DNA of 24,560 nt from an uncultured Chitinophagales bacterium (GCA_946886475.1 CAMPIQ010000044.1:1-24560); one strand, 5' to 3'; positions 1 to 8,240 are shown, counted from the stretch's first letter. Program-made: numbers and translations. Notes: a model not told the origin generated them from the sequence alone.

Positions 1-2
1 GC

Positions 3-1073
3 GAAAGCAGGGATGATTATATGAAAGGAAGGGTGCATGGATATCAGTTTGAAATAGATCCTTCAAAAAGAAACTGGACAGGCGGGATCTATGATGAAGC
101 AAGACGCGACTGGTTGTATACAATGGATCTCAATCCTTCAGGAAAAGCAGCCTATAAAAAGGGACAATGGAACAAAGTAAGGATCGAATGCATAGGCCCG
201 CATTTAAGGACCTGGGTGAATGGTATCCCGGCTGCCTATGTAATTGATGACATGACAGCAGTTGGATTCATTGCACTGCAGGTTCATTCCATTGGGAAAA
301 AAGAAGAGGAAGGGAAAGAGATAAGATGGAGAAATCTTAGTATCCAAACAGAAAATTTAAAGCCATCGCCTTACAATTCTGTTTTTGTTGTAAATCTTAT
401 TCCCAATAATTTATCAGAAGCTGAAAAGAATAATGGAGTACATCTGTTGTGGGATGGAAAATCAACAGAAGGATGGCGGGGAGCGTACAAAGATAAATTT
501 CCTGAAAAAGGATGGGAGATCAAAAACGGTACATTAAACGTGATGGCTTCAACAGGAAGTGAATCAGGCAATGGAGGCGATATTGTTACCAATGAAATGT
601 TCAGCGCCTTCATTTTGCAATTTGATTTTAAGCTTAGCGAAGGGGCCAACAGCGGTATTAAATATTTTGTTACTGAAAAGGAAAATAATTCTGGTTCAGC
701 CATTGGACTTGAATACCAGATTCTTGATGATGAAAAACATCCGGATGCCAAAATGGGTGTGGTAGGTAACCGCAAACTGGCGTCGCTTTATGACCTGATA
801 CCCTCTTTACCAGAAAGGAGAGCAAGAAAACCAATAGGCCAGTGGAACAGGGGAATGATCATTGTTTATCCGGATAACAGGGTTGAACACTGGCTGAATG
901 GATGGAAGGTGCTCGAATATCAGAGGGGTGCCCCGTATTATCTTGCGCTTGTTGCCAGAAGTAAATATGCAGGATGGGAAAATTTTGGAATGGCACAAAA
1001 AGGAAGGATCCTTATCCAGGATCATGGAAACGCCGTATCATTCAGAAGCATTAAAATCCAGAAAATCAAATAA
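3..1073 (+). CDS. Tandem DUF1080 (3-keto-disaccharide hydrolase-type) protein, 5' end cut by window edge
   Basis: The frame stays open to the left edge. Six codons before the first ATG at 21 encode ESRDDY, which runs on into MKGRVHGYQ as in DUF1080 proteins, so that ATG is internal and the true start lies outside the window. About 356 residues are visible. The first DUF1080 domain is partial and ends near RWRNLSIQ; a second complete one begins around NGVHLLWDGKSTEGW, with the NSGIKYFV and GLEYQILDD strands typical of this concanavalin-like fold. Family members are known to cleave 3-keto-glycosides and are usually exported; a signal peptide cannot be checked here. The Gfo/Idh gene starts 55 bases downstream on the same strand, so the two are probably cotranscribed. 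The family is sure; the substrate is unknown. Confidence 0.88.
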   Translation, partial: ESRDDYMKGRVHGYQFEIDPSKRNWTGGIYDEARRDWLYTMDLNPSGKAAYKKGQWNKVRIECIGPHLRTWVNGIPAAYVIDDMTAVGFIALQVHSIGKKEEEGKEIRWRNLSIQTENLKPSPYNSVFVVNLIPNNLSEAEKNNGVHLLWDGKSTEGWRGAYKDKFPEKGWEIKNGTLNVMASTGSESGNGGDIVTNEMFSAFILQFDFKLSEGANSGIKYFVTEKENNSGSAIGLEYQILDDEKHPDAKMGVVGNRKLASLYDLIPSLPERRARKPIGQWNRGMIIVYPDNRVEHWLNGWKVLEYQRGAPYYLALVARSKYAGWENFGMAQKGRILIQDHGNAVSFRSIKIQKIK

Positions 1074-1128
1074 GGCAGAAAGTAAGAACTCAATTCAACC
1101 TGCAATTCAAACCTCTAACTTCATTAAT

Positions 1129-2484
1129 ATGTCTTCCCGCCGTCAGTTTATCCATCAAAGTTCAAAAGCTTCAGCAGCTCTTTATCTTGGAGCGCTGGGG
1201 TTCAGTGCAAAAAGTTATGGCCGCATCATTGGCGCAAATGAAAGAGTGAATGTTGGCGTGGTTGGTTTTTCCGACCGCTTCCGTTATTCATTACTTCCCG
1301 GTTTCAAAAACCATTATAAAGAATTGAATTTTGATATAGTTGCCGTTTCAGATATCTGGAAATTAAGGAGGGAAGAAGGCAGGGATATGCTCAAAAAGGA
1401 AATGGATCATGATATAAAGTCCTGCATGAATAATGATGAATTATACAGGCTCAAAGACATTGATGCAGTTATTATCAGCACGGCAGATTTTCAGCATGCC
1501 CTGCATACAATAGAAGCGGTAAAGGCAGGTAAGGATGCTTATACCGAAAAACCATTTGCTGAAACCATGGATGATAACATTGCAGCCCTGCAGGCTGTAA
1601 AGGATTCAGGAAAAATAGTACAGATAGGATCACAAAGAAGAAGCGGTTCAAATTATAAAGCTGCAGCTGATTTTATACAACAGGGAAAATTTGGTGCCAT
1701 TACCATGGTGGAACTCACCTGGAATGTAAACCAGCCCGGAAGATGGAGAAGACCGGCACTGGTAGAAAAGATCAGGGAAGCAGACGTTGACTGGAAGAGA
1801 TACCTGATGAACAGGCCTTTCGAAAACTGGGATCCGAGAAAGTATCTTGAATACCGTTTGTTCTGGCCCTATTCATCTGGTATGCCAGGCCAGTGGATGT
1901 CGCACCAGATAGATACGGTGCACTGGTTCACCAATTTAAATCATCCACGCAGCGTTACCGCTAATGGAGGCATATATATGTGGAAGGATGGAAGAAGAAA
2001 CTGGGATACCATGACCGCCGTATTTGATTATGGTCCTGTGCATGACCCTTCAAGTGGATTTCAGGTGGTTTTTCTCTCGCGCATGCATAACGGTGAAGAA
2101 CGGCCATCGGAGATCTATTATTCAAATGGAGGAGAACTGAATCTGATCACCAATAAGGTTTCACCTAAGGGGGGACTGGAAAAAAATCATGCAGAGGCTA
2201 TGAATATGGAACCAAATCTTTTGCCTGCTATGGATCTGGTGACAGAAGAAATAAAAGTTGTGGCTTCTGCCAACACAGGAGGTGATCTGCTAACGAGTGG
2301 GCACATGCGCAACTGGATGGAATGTATCAGGAGCCGTAAGCAACCCAATGCTCCGGTTGAAGCAGGCTATAATCATTCTGTTGCCTGCATCATGACCACG
2401 GCTGCAGCCAGAACCGGTGGCAAGGCCACATTTGATGAAAACACGCAACAGGTAATGGTAGGTGGAAAGGTTTTTAAATATTGA
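1129..2484 (+). CDS. Tat-exported Gfo/Idh/MocA family oxidoreductase
   Basis: This 451-residue protein begins SSRRQFIHQSSKASAALYLG, a twin-arginine signal (R4, R5), which decides the start at 1129; the frame continues upstream to an ATG at 898 inside the preceding gene, but that extension would bury the signal. It is a predicted periplasmic NAD(P)-dependent sugar oxidoreductase; Tat export would allow it to fold around its cofactor first, as known for glucose-fructose oxidoreductase. An N-terminal Rossmann domain is followed by TEKP (E140-K141-P142), the conserved Gfo/Idh signature, and by HQID (H259, D262) in the C-terminal domain. The usual glycine-rich nucleotide loop is altered: GVVGFSDRF stands where GxxGxGxxG-type sequences are expected. 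Pairing with DUF1080 suggests oxidation of a sugar at C3 before cleavage; that role is inferred. Confidence 0.88.
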   Translation: MSSRRQFIHQSSKASAALYLGALGFSAKSYGRIIGANERVNVGVVGFSDRFRYSLLPGFKNHYKELNFDIVAVSDIWKLRREEGRDMLKKEMDHDIKSCMNNDELYRLKDIDAVIISTADFQHALHTIEAVKAGKDAYTEKPFAETMDDNIAALQAVKDSGKIVQIGSQRRSGSNYKAAADFIQQGKFGAITMVELTWNVNQPGRWRRPALVEKIREADVDWKRYLMNRPFENWDPRKYLEYRLFWPYSSGMPGQWMSHQIDTVHWFTNLNHPRSVTANGGIYMWKDGRRNWDTMTAVFDYGPVHDPSSGFQVVFLSRMHNGEERPSEIYYSNGGELNLITNKVSPKGGLEKNHAEAMNMEPNLLPAMDLVTEEIKVVASANTGGDLLTSGHMRNWMECIRSRKQPNAPVEAGYNHSVACIMTTAAARTGGKATFDENTQQVMVGGKVFKY

Positions 2485-2574
2485 ATCAGGAAACAGAAAT
2501 TGCCAATCGTAAGAAAATATGGCGGCGGTGCAACGGATCTCTTTCTAATCAATAACGCCAATACCGCTTTGCAA

Positions 2575-3300
2575 TTAGCTTATTATTTTTTCCAGCCAGT
2601 CACCAACAAAATAAGCTACCAGTGCTGCGATCAGTCCAAGTAAAATGGTTTCCATCACGCCTCTCCATAATTTAGTTTGAGTAACATAAGATTTTAAAAC
2701 CCCAATGATCATAAATCCAGCTGCAGTCAATACTGATGATATCACAAAAAGATTACTTCCGGTAGGTTGAAGATAATCCCAGACATAAACCGTCAATGGA
2801 ATTAAACCGATCAGTATAAAGGATACATAGGTAACCAACCCGATCTTTAAAGGCGATCTTTCTTCCAGGCTCATGCCCAGTTCTTCTTTCATCATTACAT
2901 TCACCCAACGGTCCTTGTCCGCAGTAATCACATCAACTATTTTCTCCAGCGTTTCTCCTTCAAAACCTTTTTCCCTGTATATTTCCCTTATCTCTTCTTT
3001 TTCTTTTTCAGGAAGGTGGTCTACTTCCCAGTATTCAATTGCTTTCTGCTTAAAGTAATAGGACCTTTCCGATTTGGAAGACAGGTAGGCTCCAATGGAC
3101 ATGGAGAACCCGTCCGCCAGCAGGTTGGCAAAGCCAAGAATGATGATCACATCACTGGCAAGTCCCGCACCAACAGCACCTGCTACCACCGCAAAAGTGG
3201 TGACACATCCATCTATGCCGCCATATACAAAAGGTCCCAGATATTTTTCATACCGGCTTAGCCATGTTAGTCCGTGTATGCTTGTTTCATTGTGTTGCAT
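2575..3300 (-). CDS. VIT1/CCC1 family (DUF125) metal transporter-like membrane protein
   Basis: This is a 241-residue membrane protein of the vacuolar iron transporter family, which exports Fe2+ or Mn2+ from the cytoplasm. The first membrane segment carries GGIDGCVTTFAVVAGAVGAG, with the Asp-Gly pair conserved in this family; the second follows near FANLLADGFSMSIGAYLS. A hydrophilic Glu/Lys-rich stretch (EYWEVDHLPEKEKEEIREIY) corresponds to the cytosolic metal-binding helices, and three more hydrophobic segments follow, giving the five-helix pattern. A start 12 codons upstream at 3336 is possible; 3300 is preferred because a -7-like box (TAAATTTC, minus strand, 3313-3320) lies inside that extension. 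It is divergent from the GH97 gene and convergent with the Gfo/Idh gene. The metal specificity cannot be told. Confidence 0.85.
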   Translation of the reverse strand: MQHNETSIHGLTWLSRYEKYLGPFVYGGIDGCVTTFAVVAGAVGAGLASDVIIILGFANLLADGFSMSIGAYLSSKSERSYYFKQKAIEYWEVDHLPEKEKEEIREIYREKGFEGETLEKIVDVITADKDRWVNVMMKEELGMSLEERSPLKIGLVTYVSFILIGLIPLTVYVWDYLQPTGSNLFVISSVLTAAGFMIIGVLKSYVTQTKLWRGVMETILLGLIAALVAYFVGDWLEKIIS

Positions 3301-3432
3301 GGTTAAAGTTGAGAAATTTAAGGTTTGGTCCTGCATGATTTTGAGATCATGTCCGGATGAATTATATCAGCCCCGGGATCACCCATCTCAATATTCATTA
3401 GTTTGCAGGTTGAGGAAATTAATTTTTACAAA

Positions 3433-5400
3433 ATGAGAATACTGAAAATCCTTTTGGTCTTATTCGTCACAGGATTGAAATCATTCGCTGCAGATAGTCT
3501 CGTGGTAAGGTCGCCCGATTCTAAGATAGCCCTGGTTATTTACCATAAGGGAAGCCTGCATTATTCCATTCTGTTTGAAGGCAAGCTTGTATTGCAACGG
3601 AATTTAATAGACCTGGAATTAAATAATGGAATCCGGCTTTCAGCCAGCCCGCGTATCAAAAGACACCACCTGAAGGTGGTCAGCGAGCAAATCATTTCAC
3701 CTGTTCCTTCAAAAAGAAAACTTATCAGGGATCAATATAACCAGATAAAAATTGAATTCCGTGAGCCATTTTCCATTGTTTTCCGTGTTTATAATGATGG
3801 TGTAGCTTACAGGATACTTACAGGATTTAAAGATCCCATCATTATCAAAAATGAAACAGCAGAATTCAATCCGGTAGAAAGAAACATTTTATTACCTGTA
3901 GTTGCTCCACGACAGGGAGTTGATAGATTTCATACAAGTTTTGAAGAACCCTATCTGGTAAAAAATTTAGATAGTTTATCGAAAACAGATCTGGCTTATA
4001 CGCCTGTTCTTGCAGGGAATGAATCGGTAAGGATCGCCATCACGGAGTCGGATCTGGAAGATTATCCGGGCATGTTCCTTTCTGCAAATGATAATGGCGG
4101 ATTAAAGGCTGTATTTGCACCTTATCCTCTCGAAGAAAAAATGACCGATGGGGAATTTCCTCAGTTGATCGTTACAAAGCGCTCAGCATTTATTGCAAAA
4201 AGAAAAGGCAAGGGAAGTTTGCCATGGAGGGTATTGATCATTGCAGACAATGACAGGGAGCTTCCTGGAAATGACCTTGTGTACAGGCTGGCATCACCAT
4301 CAAGGATCAAAGATCACCAATGGATAGATCCGGGAAGAGGAACGGATGAATGGATCATTGGCATCAACCTGTTCAATGTACCTTTTAAGAGCGGGGTCAA
4401 TACGGCTACCTATAAATACTATATTGATTTTGCGAAGAAGTTTGGATTTGACAGGATCATGATGGATGCAGGATGGAGCAATTATAAAGACCTTTTTGAT
4501 ATCAATCCTGAAATTGATATGGATACAATTTCCACCTATGCAAAAGAAAAAAATATCAAACTGAGTATGTGGACGCTCAGTTCTACGCTGGACCGGCAAC
4601 TGGATAGTGCCCTGATACAATTCAAAAAATGGGGAGTAGATTTTATCATGACCGATTTTATGGACAGGGATGACCAGCTCACCGTTGATTTTTATCATCG
4701 AATTGCAAAAGCCACTGCAGCGCATAACATCATGATCATGTTTCATGGGGCTTTTCCGCCTAAAGGTTTCAACCGTACCTGGCCACATGATGTAACCCGT
4801 GAAGGCGTGCTGGGTTCAGAATATAATATCTGGAGTGACAAAGCCACTCCTGAACATAATGTAACCCTTCCTTTTACAAGAATGCTGGCCGGTCCGCTGG
4901 ATTATGAACCGGGCATTTTAAATAATGCCACCCGGTCACAATTCCGCGCCATAGAAAAACAGGTAATGACACAGGGCACCAGGTGTCATCAGCTGGCTAT
5001 GTTTGTGGTATATGACAGCCCCATGCAATTATTTTCCGGCAATCCATCGCAGGGTATGCAAGAACCGGAGTTCATGAAATTATTGGGAAGCATTCCCACT
5101 ACGTGGGATGAAACAATAATACTGGAAGCAAAATTGGGAGATCATATCATTACAGCAAGACAAAAGGGTCATGACTGGTATATTGCTGGTATGACGGATT
5201 GGACATCCAAAGAATTCGACCTGGTATTAGATTTTCCTGAAGAAGGCGACTATGAGCTCACTGCCTGCGTGGATGGAGTGAATGCGGATAAATTTCCCGC
5301 AGATTACAGTATCGGGACAATGATTGTAAAAAAAGGTGATCATTTTAAAATTAAAATGGCGCCTGGAGGAGGATTTTTATTGAGGATGCTAAAAAAGTGA
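3433..5400 (+). CDS. Glycoside hydrolase family 97, retaining-type (alpha-galactosidase-like)
   Basis: The 655-residue protein starts MRILKILLVLFVTGLKSFAA, a signal peptide, which favours 3433 over an in-frame ATG at 3403. The order is an N-terminal beta-sandwich (about 20-285), a TIM barrel (about 300-565) opened by WIDPGRG and DRIMMDAGW, and a C-terminal beta-domain. GH97 enzymes of Bacteroidota cleave alpha-linked gluco- or galactosides in the periplasm. The barrel has GVDFIMTDFMDRDDQ with D408 and TREGVLGSEYN with E457. Their spacing of 49 residues equals that of the Asp nucleophile and Glu acid/base known for the retaining alpha-galactosidase BtGH97b (415 and 464), whereas inverting alpha-glucosidases of the SusB type lack that Asp. 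Retaining chemistry is therefore predicted; the sugar is less sure. No SusC/SusD genes are in the window. Confidence 0.9.
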   Translation: MRILKILLVLFVTGLKSFAADSLVVRSPDSKIALVIYHKGSLHYSILFEGKLVLQRNLIDLELNNGIRLSASPRIKRHHLKVVSEQIISPVPSKRKLIRDQYNQIKIEFREPFSIVFRVYNDGVAYRILTGFKDPIIIKNETAEFNPVERNILLPVVAPRQGVDRFHTSFEEPYLVKNLDSLSKTDLAYTPVLAGNESVRIAITESDLEDYPGMFLSANDNGGLKAVFAPYPLEEKMTDGEFPQLIVTKRSAFIAKRKGKGSLPWRVLIIADNDRELPGNDLVYRLASPSRIKDHQWIDPGRGTDEWIIGINLFNVPFKSGVNTATYKYYIDFAKKFGFDRIMMDAGWSNYKDLFDINPEIDMDTISTYAKEKNIKLSMWTLSSTLDRQLDSALIQFKKWGVDFIMTDFMDRDDQLTVDFYHRIAKATAAHNIMIMFHGAFPPKGFNRTWPHDVTREGVLGSEYNIWSDKATPEHNVTLPFTRMLAGPLDYEPGILNNATRSQFRAIEKQVMTQGTRCHQLAMFVVYDSPMQLFSGNPSQGMQEPEFMKLLGSIPTTWDETIILEAKLGDHIITARQKGHDWYIAGMTDWTSKEFDLVLDFPEEGDYELTACVDGVNADKFPADYSIGTMIVKKGDHFKIKMAPGGGFLLRMLKK

Positions 5401-5531
5401 TAAAACCATCCAGGATAAAGAACGGTTGAATAGGCGAACAGGTTATAACCAGCATTAATAAGAACCCTGATTCATTAAATAACCTTCGTTAGGGAGATCA
5501 AAAACATGGGATATTTTTAGCCTGATTCCTT

Positions 5532-5539
5532 TATCTTTG
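5532..5539 (+). promoter_or_regulatory. -7 box upstream of tRNA-Arg
   Basis: TATCTTTG matches the Bacteroidota -7 consensus TAnnTTTG exactly and lies about 70 bases before the tRNA. No TTG -33 element is seen at the usual spacing. Confidence 0.4.
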
Positions 5540-5609
5540 CGCACTTGTCAATTATTCAACTATTGAGCTAATCAACCTGTTAACTGATTGACGCTGGAAT
5601 AATTACAAA

Positions 5610-5683
5610 GGTCCGGTAGCTCAGCTGAATAGAGCAACAGCCTTCTAAGCTGTGGGTCACAGGTTTGAATCCTGTCCGGATCA
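5610..5683 (+). tRNA. tRNA-Arg (anticodon TCT)
   Basis: A full cloverleaf can be drawn. The acceptor stem GGTCCGG pairs with CCGGATC (one G-T pair), with discriminator A at 5683. The D-arm is GCTC/GAGC. The anticodon stem ACAGC/GCTGT (5637-5641 and 5649-5653) encloses loop CTTCTAA with anticodon TCT at 5644-5646. The T-arm ACAGG/CCTGT encloses TTTGAAT. CCA is not encoded. The gene stands alone, with its own promoter box upstream and a terminator right after it. Confidence 0.95.
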
Positions 5684-5688
5684 CAAAG

Positions 5689-5714
5689 CCTCTTTGAAAG
5701 AAGAGGTTTTTTTT
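5689..5714 (+). terminator. Rho-independent terminator of tRNA-Arg
   Basis: CCTCTT and AAGAGG form a 6-bp stem over a 6-base loop and are followed directly by eight T residues, starting six bases after the tRNA 3' end. Confidence 0.8.
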
Positions 5715-5837
5715 ATTTATGGACTGGGAACTGAAGTATGTTGCCTGTAGAAATCCTGAATTCTTTAGCCTTTATGGAAGTAGCGGATTTGATGAAAAAT
5801 TCCTGATTCAAAAAGTCATGAAGATCATGGCACACAG

Positions 5838-6350
5838 CTATTCTCCAAAGTGAAAGCTATCTAAAAACAAATCATGTTTATTCAGCGCTGCCTCACCAAT
5901 ATTTTTTACATACAGCACCGCCATATATTTTCCGTTTGTATATCCTTTGATCTTCCAGTCAAAACCCTTGCGGTCCTGCCAGTAATCGGTAATGGTTGCA
6001 GTACCTGTCTGGTTCCAGTCGGTATCGCCTGTTAGTCCGATATGATGATGGATGTGGAATGGTTTTCTAAGCTTATTGATGTAAACGGAGAGTAATTCTT
6101 CCGCTGATAAAAGTTCATAATTTTTATGAAGCCTGATACAGATCAGGCCATACGTGATCTTCTTTTCTGAATACTCATGGAAATACAGGTCATCACCGTT
6201 GCGGGTAGTAATGGAGTCGATGCCATTATTTCCTGTAAATAACAGCGCAGAACATCCGGTATCTCCAATAAAACAATTACGGAATTTGCGTGGCGCGGAA
6301 AGTTTGCGGATAGCAAATGAAGTTGCCAGAAAAAATAAAAGGTTTTCCAT
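5838..6350 (-). CDS. Hypothetical protein divergent from hutH
   Basis: I do not recognise this 170-residue protein. The start at 6350 (MENLLFFLATSFAIRKLSAP) is chosen over an upstream in-frame ATG at 6416 because that would overlap hutH and its promoter. There is no convincing signal peptide: the hydrophobic start is short and interrupted by charged residues. The middle has a HIHHH cluster, and the C-terminal part (TATITDYWQDRKGFDWKIKG, then a strand ending FLDSFHF) looks like an alternating-strand alpha/beta domain, loosely reminiscent of PsbP/DUF1795-like folds; that resemblance is only by eye. It is divergent from hutH with 54 bases between the start codons, so the two may share control. 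Length, composition and placement support a real gene. Confidence 0.65.
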   Translation of the reverse strand: MENLLFFLATSFAIRKLSAPRKFRNCFIGDTGCSALLFTGNNGIDSITTRNGDDLYFHEYSEKKITYGLICIRLHKNYELLSAEELLSVYINKLRKPFHIHHHIGLTGDTDWNQTGTATITDYWQDRKGFDWKIKGYTNGKYMAVLYVKNIGEAALNKHDLFLDSFHFGE

Positions 6351-6362
6351 GTGGTTCGAATA

Positions 6363-6402
6363 TTGGCTCAGGTCTAAGATAAAAGTTATTTTCGAGACCT
6401 GA
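6363..6402 (+). promoter_or_regulatory. hutH promoter with overlapping dyad
   Basis: TTG (6363-6365) and TATTTTCG (6387-6394, one mismatch to TAnnTTTG) are 21 bases apart, within the usual Bacteroidota spacing. A perfect 8-bp inverted repeat, TCAGGTCT at 6368-6375 and AGACCTGA at 6395-6402, brackets the -7 box and ends two bases before the hutH start codon. This is a likely operator, though the regulator is unknown. Confidence 0.5.
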
Positions 6403-6404
6403 AT

Positions 6405-7967
6405 ATGAAGAAGCAATTTTTCTACGGAAGCGATAAACTGACTGTTAAAATCGCGATATCACTGGCTGAAGGTACCATAAAGGGCATCCTGGACGATAAA
6501 ACCAGGGAGGGCATCATAAAAAGTCAGCAGCATGTGCAGCAAATGGTAGATTCGGGTAAAACGGTATATGGAGTAACAACGGGTTTTGGCATTTTGGCCA
6601 ATACCAAGATCAGTGAAGAAGATACCGCAACCCTTCAATACAAGATCCTTCAAAGTCATAGTGTGGGGGTGGGTGATCCTATTCCTGTTGATATTGCAAA
6701 ACTGATGATGATCACAAAGGTGCAGGCACTATCAAAAGGTTATTCGGGAGTGCAACTATCAACCATCGAAAGAATTCTCTGGCATATAGATCAGGATGTG
6801 ATACCTGTTGTTCCTGAAAAAGGCAGTGTGGGTGCTTCAGGCGATCTTGCTCCGCTTGCGCATTTGTTTTTACCATTGATTGGCTTAGGTGAGGTTTTCT
6901 ATAAAGGCACCAGGTACAAGACACAGGAACTGTTTGATAAATTTAAGATGATGCCTGTTCAGCTGGGACCAAAGGAAGGTCTTGCATTGATCAATGGAAC
7001 CCAGTTTATTTTATCATATGCCATCAAAACCGTTCATCGTTTTCATTATTGCCTGGAAGCGGCCGATATCATTGGTGCAATGAGCCTGGAAGCATTAACC
7101 GGAACAAAAGCTCCGTTTGATGAAAGGCTGCATCAGTTAAGGCCCTTTAAAGGGAATCTTCTGGTTGCACAGCGACTCAGGAAACTGTTAAATGATTCCG
7201 ACATCATGCAAAGCCATGTAGACTGCGGAAGGGTGCAGGATCCTTATTCACTGAGATGCATGCCACAGGTACATGGAGCTTCGCGTAATGCCTGGTTACA
7301 CCTCCGGGAATTGACAGAAACCGAACTGAATGCCGTAACAGATAATCCAATTGTATTTGGTGAAGATGATACCATCAGTGGTGGTAACTTCCATGGTCAA
7401 CCCCTGGCGCTGCCTCTTGATTATGCCTGTTTTGCAGCCGCCGAAATTGGAAATATCTCAGACCGCAGGTGTTATTTATTACTGGAGGGCAAATGGGGCC
7501 TGCCCATGTTGCTGATGAAAAATGTTGGATTGAACAGTGGCTTTATGATACCTCAGTATACCACTGCCGCACTGGTTACGGAAAATAAAACATTATGTTT
7601 TCCTGCCAGCGCTGACAGCATTCCAACCTCACTGGGCCAGGAAGATCATGTAAGTATGGGGAGTATCAGTGGAAGGAAGCTTTTAAAAGTGCTGGAAAAT
7701 CTTGAATACATTCTGGCTATTGAACTGATGTGCGCAAGCCAGGCTATTGAATTCCGGCGGCCTTTGAAAAGTAGTGCCATTCTGGAACATGCGCATGAAT
7801 TCATCAGGGATTTTGTGGGCTTTGCAGAAGAAGACAGGATCTTTGCAGATGATATCAATAAGATCAGACAATGCATCTCAGATTTTTCATTTGTAAATAC
7901 CATTAATGCTAAAGCAGCATCTGCCGGAACGGATCTGAATGAGGGTTTTGAATCCTTCACCGGGTAA
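6405..7967 (+). CDS. hutH: Histidine ammonia-lyase
   Basis: This 520-residue enzyme, of usual length for the family, removes ammonia from L-histidine to give trans-urocanate, the first step of histidine breakdown in the cytoplasm. GSVGASGDLAPLAHL holds Ala144-Ser145-Gly146, the triad that cyclises to the MIO prosthetic group. TVYGVTTGFG carries the catalytic Tyr55, and QSHSVGVG has His85, the residue that marks histidine- rather than phenylalanine-lyases. The C-terminal stretch has NEDHV-type sequence (LGQEDHVSMGSISGRK). No hutU, hutI or hutG/ftcD gene is in the window, so the rest of the pathway must be elsewhere. The promoter carries a dyad suggesting its own control. Confidence 0.96.
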   Translation: MKKQFFYGSDKLTVKIAISLAEGTIKGILDDKTREGIIKSQQHVQQMVDSGKTVYGVTTGFGILANTKISEEDTATLQYKILQSHSVGVGDPIPVDIAKLMMITKVQALSKGYSGVQLSTIERILWHIDQDVIPVVPEKGSVGASGDLAPLAHLFLPLIGLGEVFYKGTRYKTQELFDKFKMMPVQLGPKEGLALINGTQFILSYAIKTVHRFHYCLEAADIIGAMSLEALTGTKAPFDERLHQLRPFKGNLLVAQRLRKLLNDSDIMQSHVDCGRVQDPYSLRCMPQVHGASRNAWLHLRELTETELNAVTDNPIVFGEDDTISGGNFHGQPLALPLDYACFAAAEIGNISDRRCYLLLEGKWGLPMLLMKNVGLNSGFMIPQYTTAALVTENKTLCFPASADSIPTSLGQEDHVSMGSISGRKLLKVLENLEYILAIELMCASQAIEFRRPLKSSAILEHAHEFIRDFVGFAEEDRIFADDINKIRQCISDFSFVNTINAKAASAGTDLNEGFESFTG

Positions 7968-8189
7968 GTTCATTAAACTTTCATGATGACACAGAATATT
8001 GCTTTTCATTGATGTGTTTCTTTGATGATTTGTATGGATGAGTTATTACAAAATGCAAAACAAATCTTCATGTTGATTTAATTCCTCGCTTCGTGATTTA
8101 CTTTAAATGAGAGGATTGAATATTGGCATCCAGTTGTAAAAATTAAAAAGGTTTAAAGATTGATCCGCTGATAAACAGAGCCTGAGCCC

Positions 8190-8206
8190 ATGCCATACAC
8201 TGGCAT
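8190..8206. promoter_or_regulatory. Inverted repeat upstream of the DUF4142 gene
   Basis: ATGCCA and TGGCAT form a perfect 6-bp dyad around TACAC, 34 bases before the chosen start codon at 8241. The ATG inside it is in frame with the gene but would give a poor leader. It could be an operator or a leader hairpin. Confidence 0.3.
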
Positions 8207-8240
8207 AAAATTTTTAATATATCCCGTACAAATGCCATTT

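Noticed and set aside
898..1128. N-terminal extension of the Gfo/Idh protein from an ATG at 898
   Set aside because: It lies inside the DUF1080 gene in another frame and would place the Tat signal 77 residues into the protein.
2558..2578. Possible fifth CCATTAG-family heptamer site (starts CCAATAC, ends CAATTAG)
   Set aside because: Units fit the phase only partly, one ends in C instead of G, and it runs into the stop codon of the VIT gene.
5719..5853. A 44-codon plus-strand frame (MDWELKYVACRNPEF...) right after the tRNA-Arg terminator
   Set aside because: It overlaps the 3' end of the opposite-strand gene, has no promoter box between it and the terminator, and its sequence resembles no protein I know.
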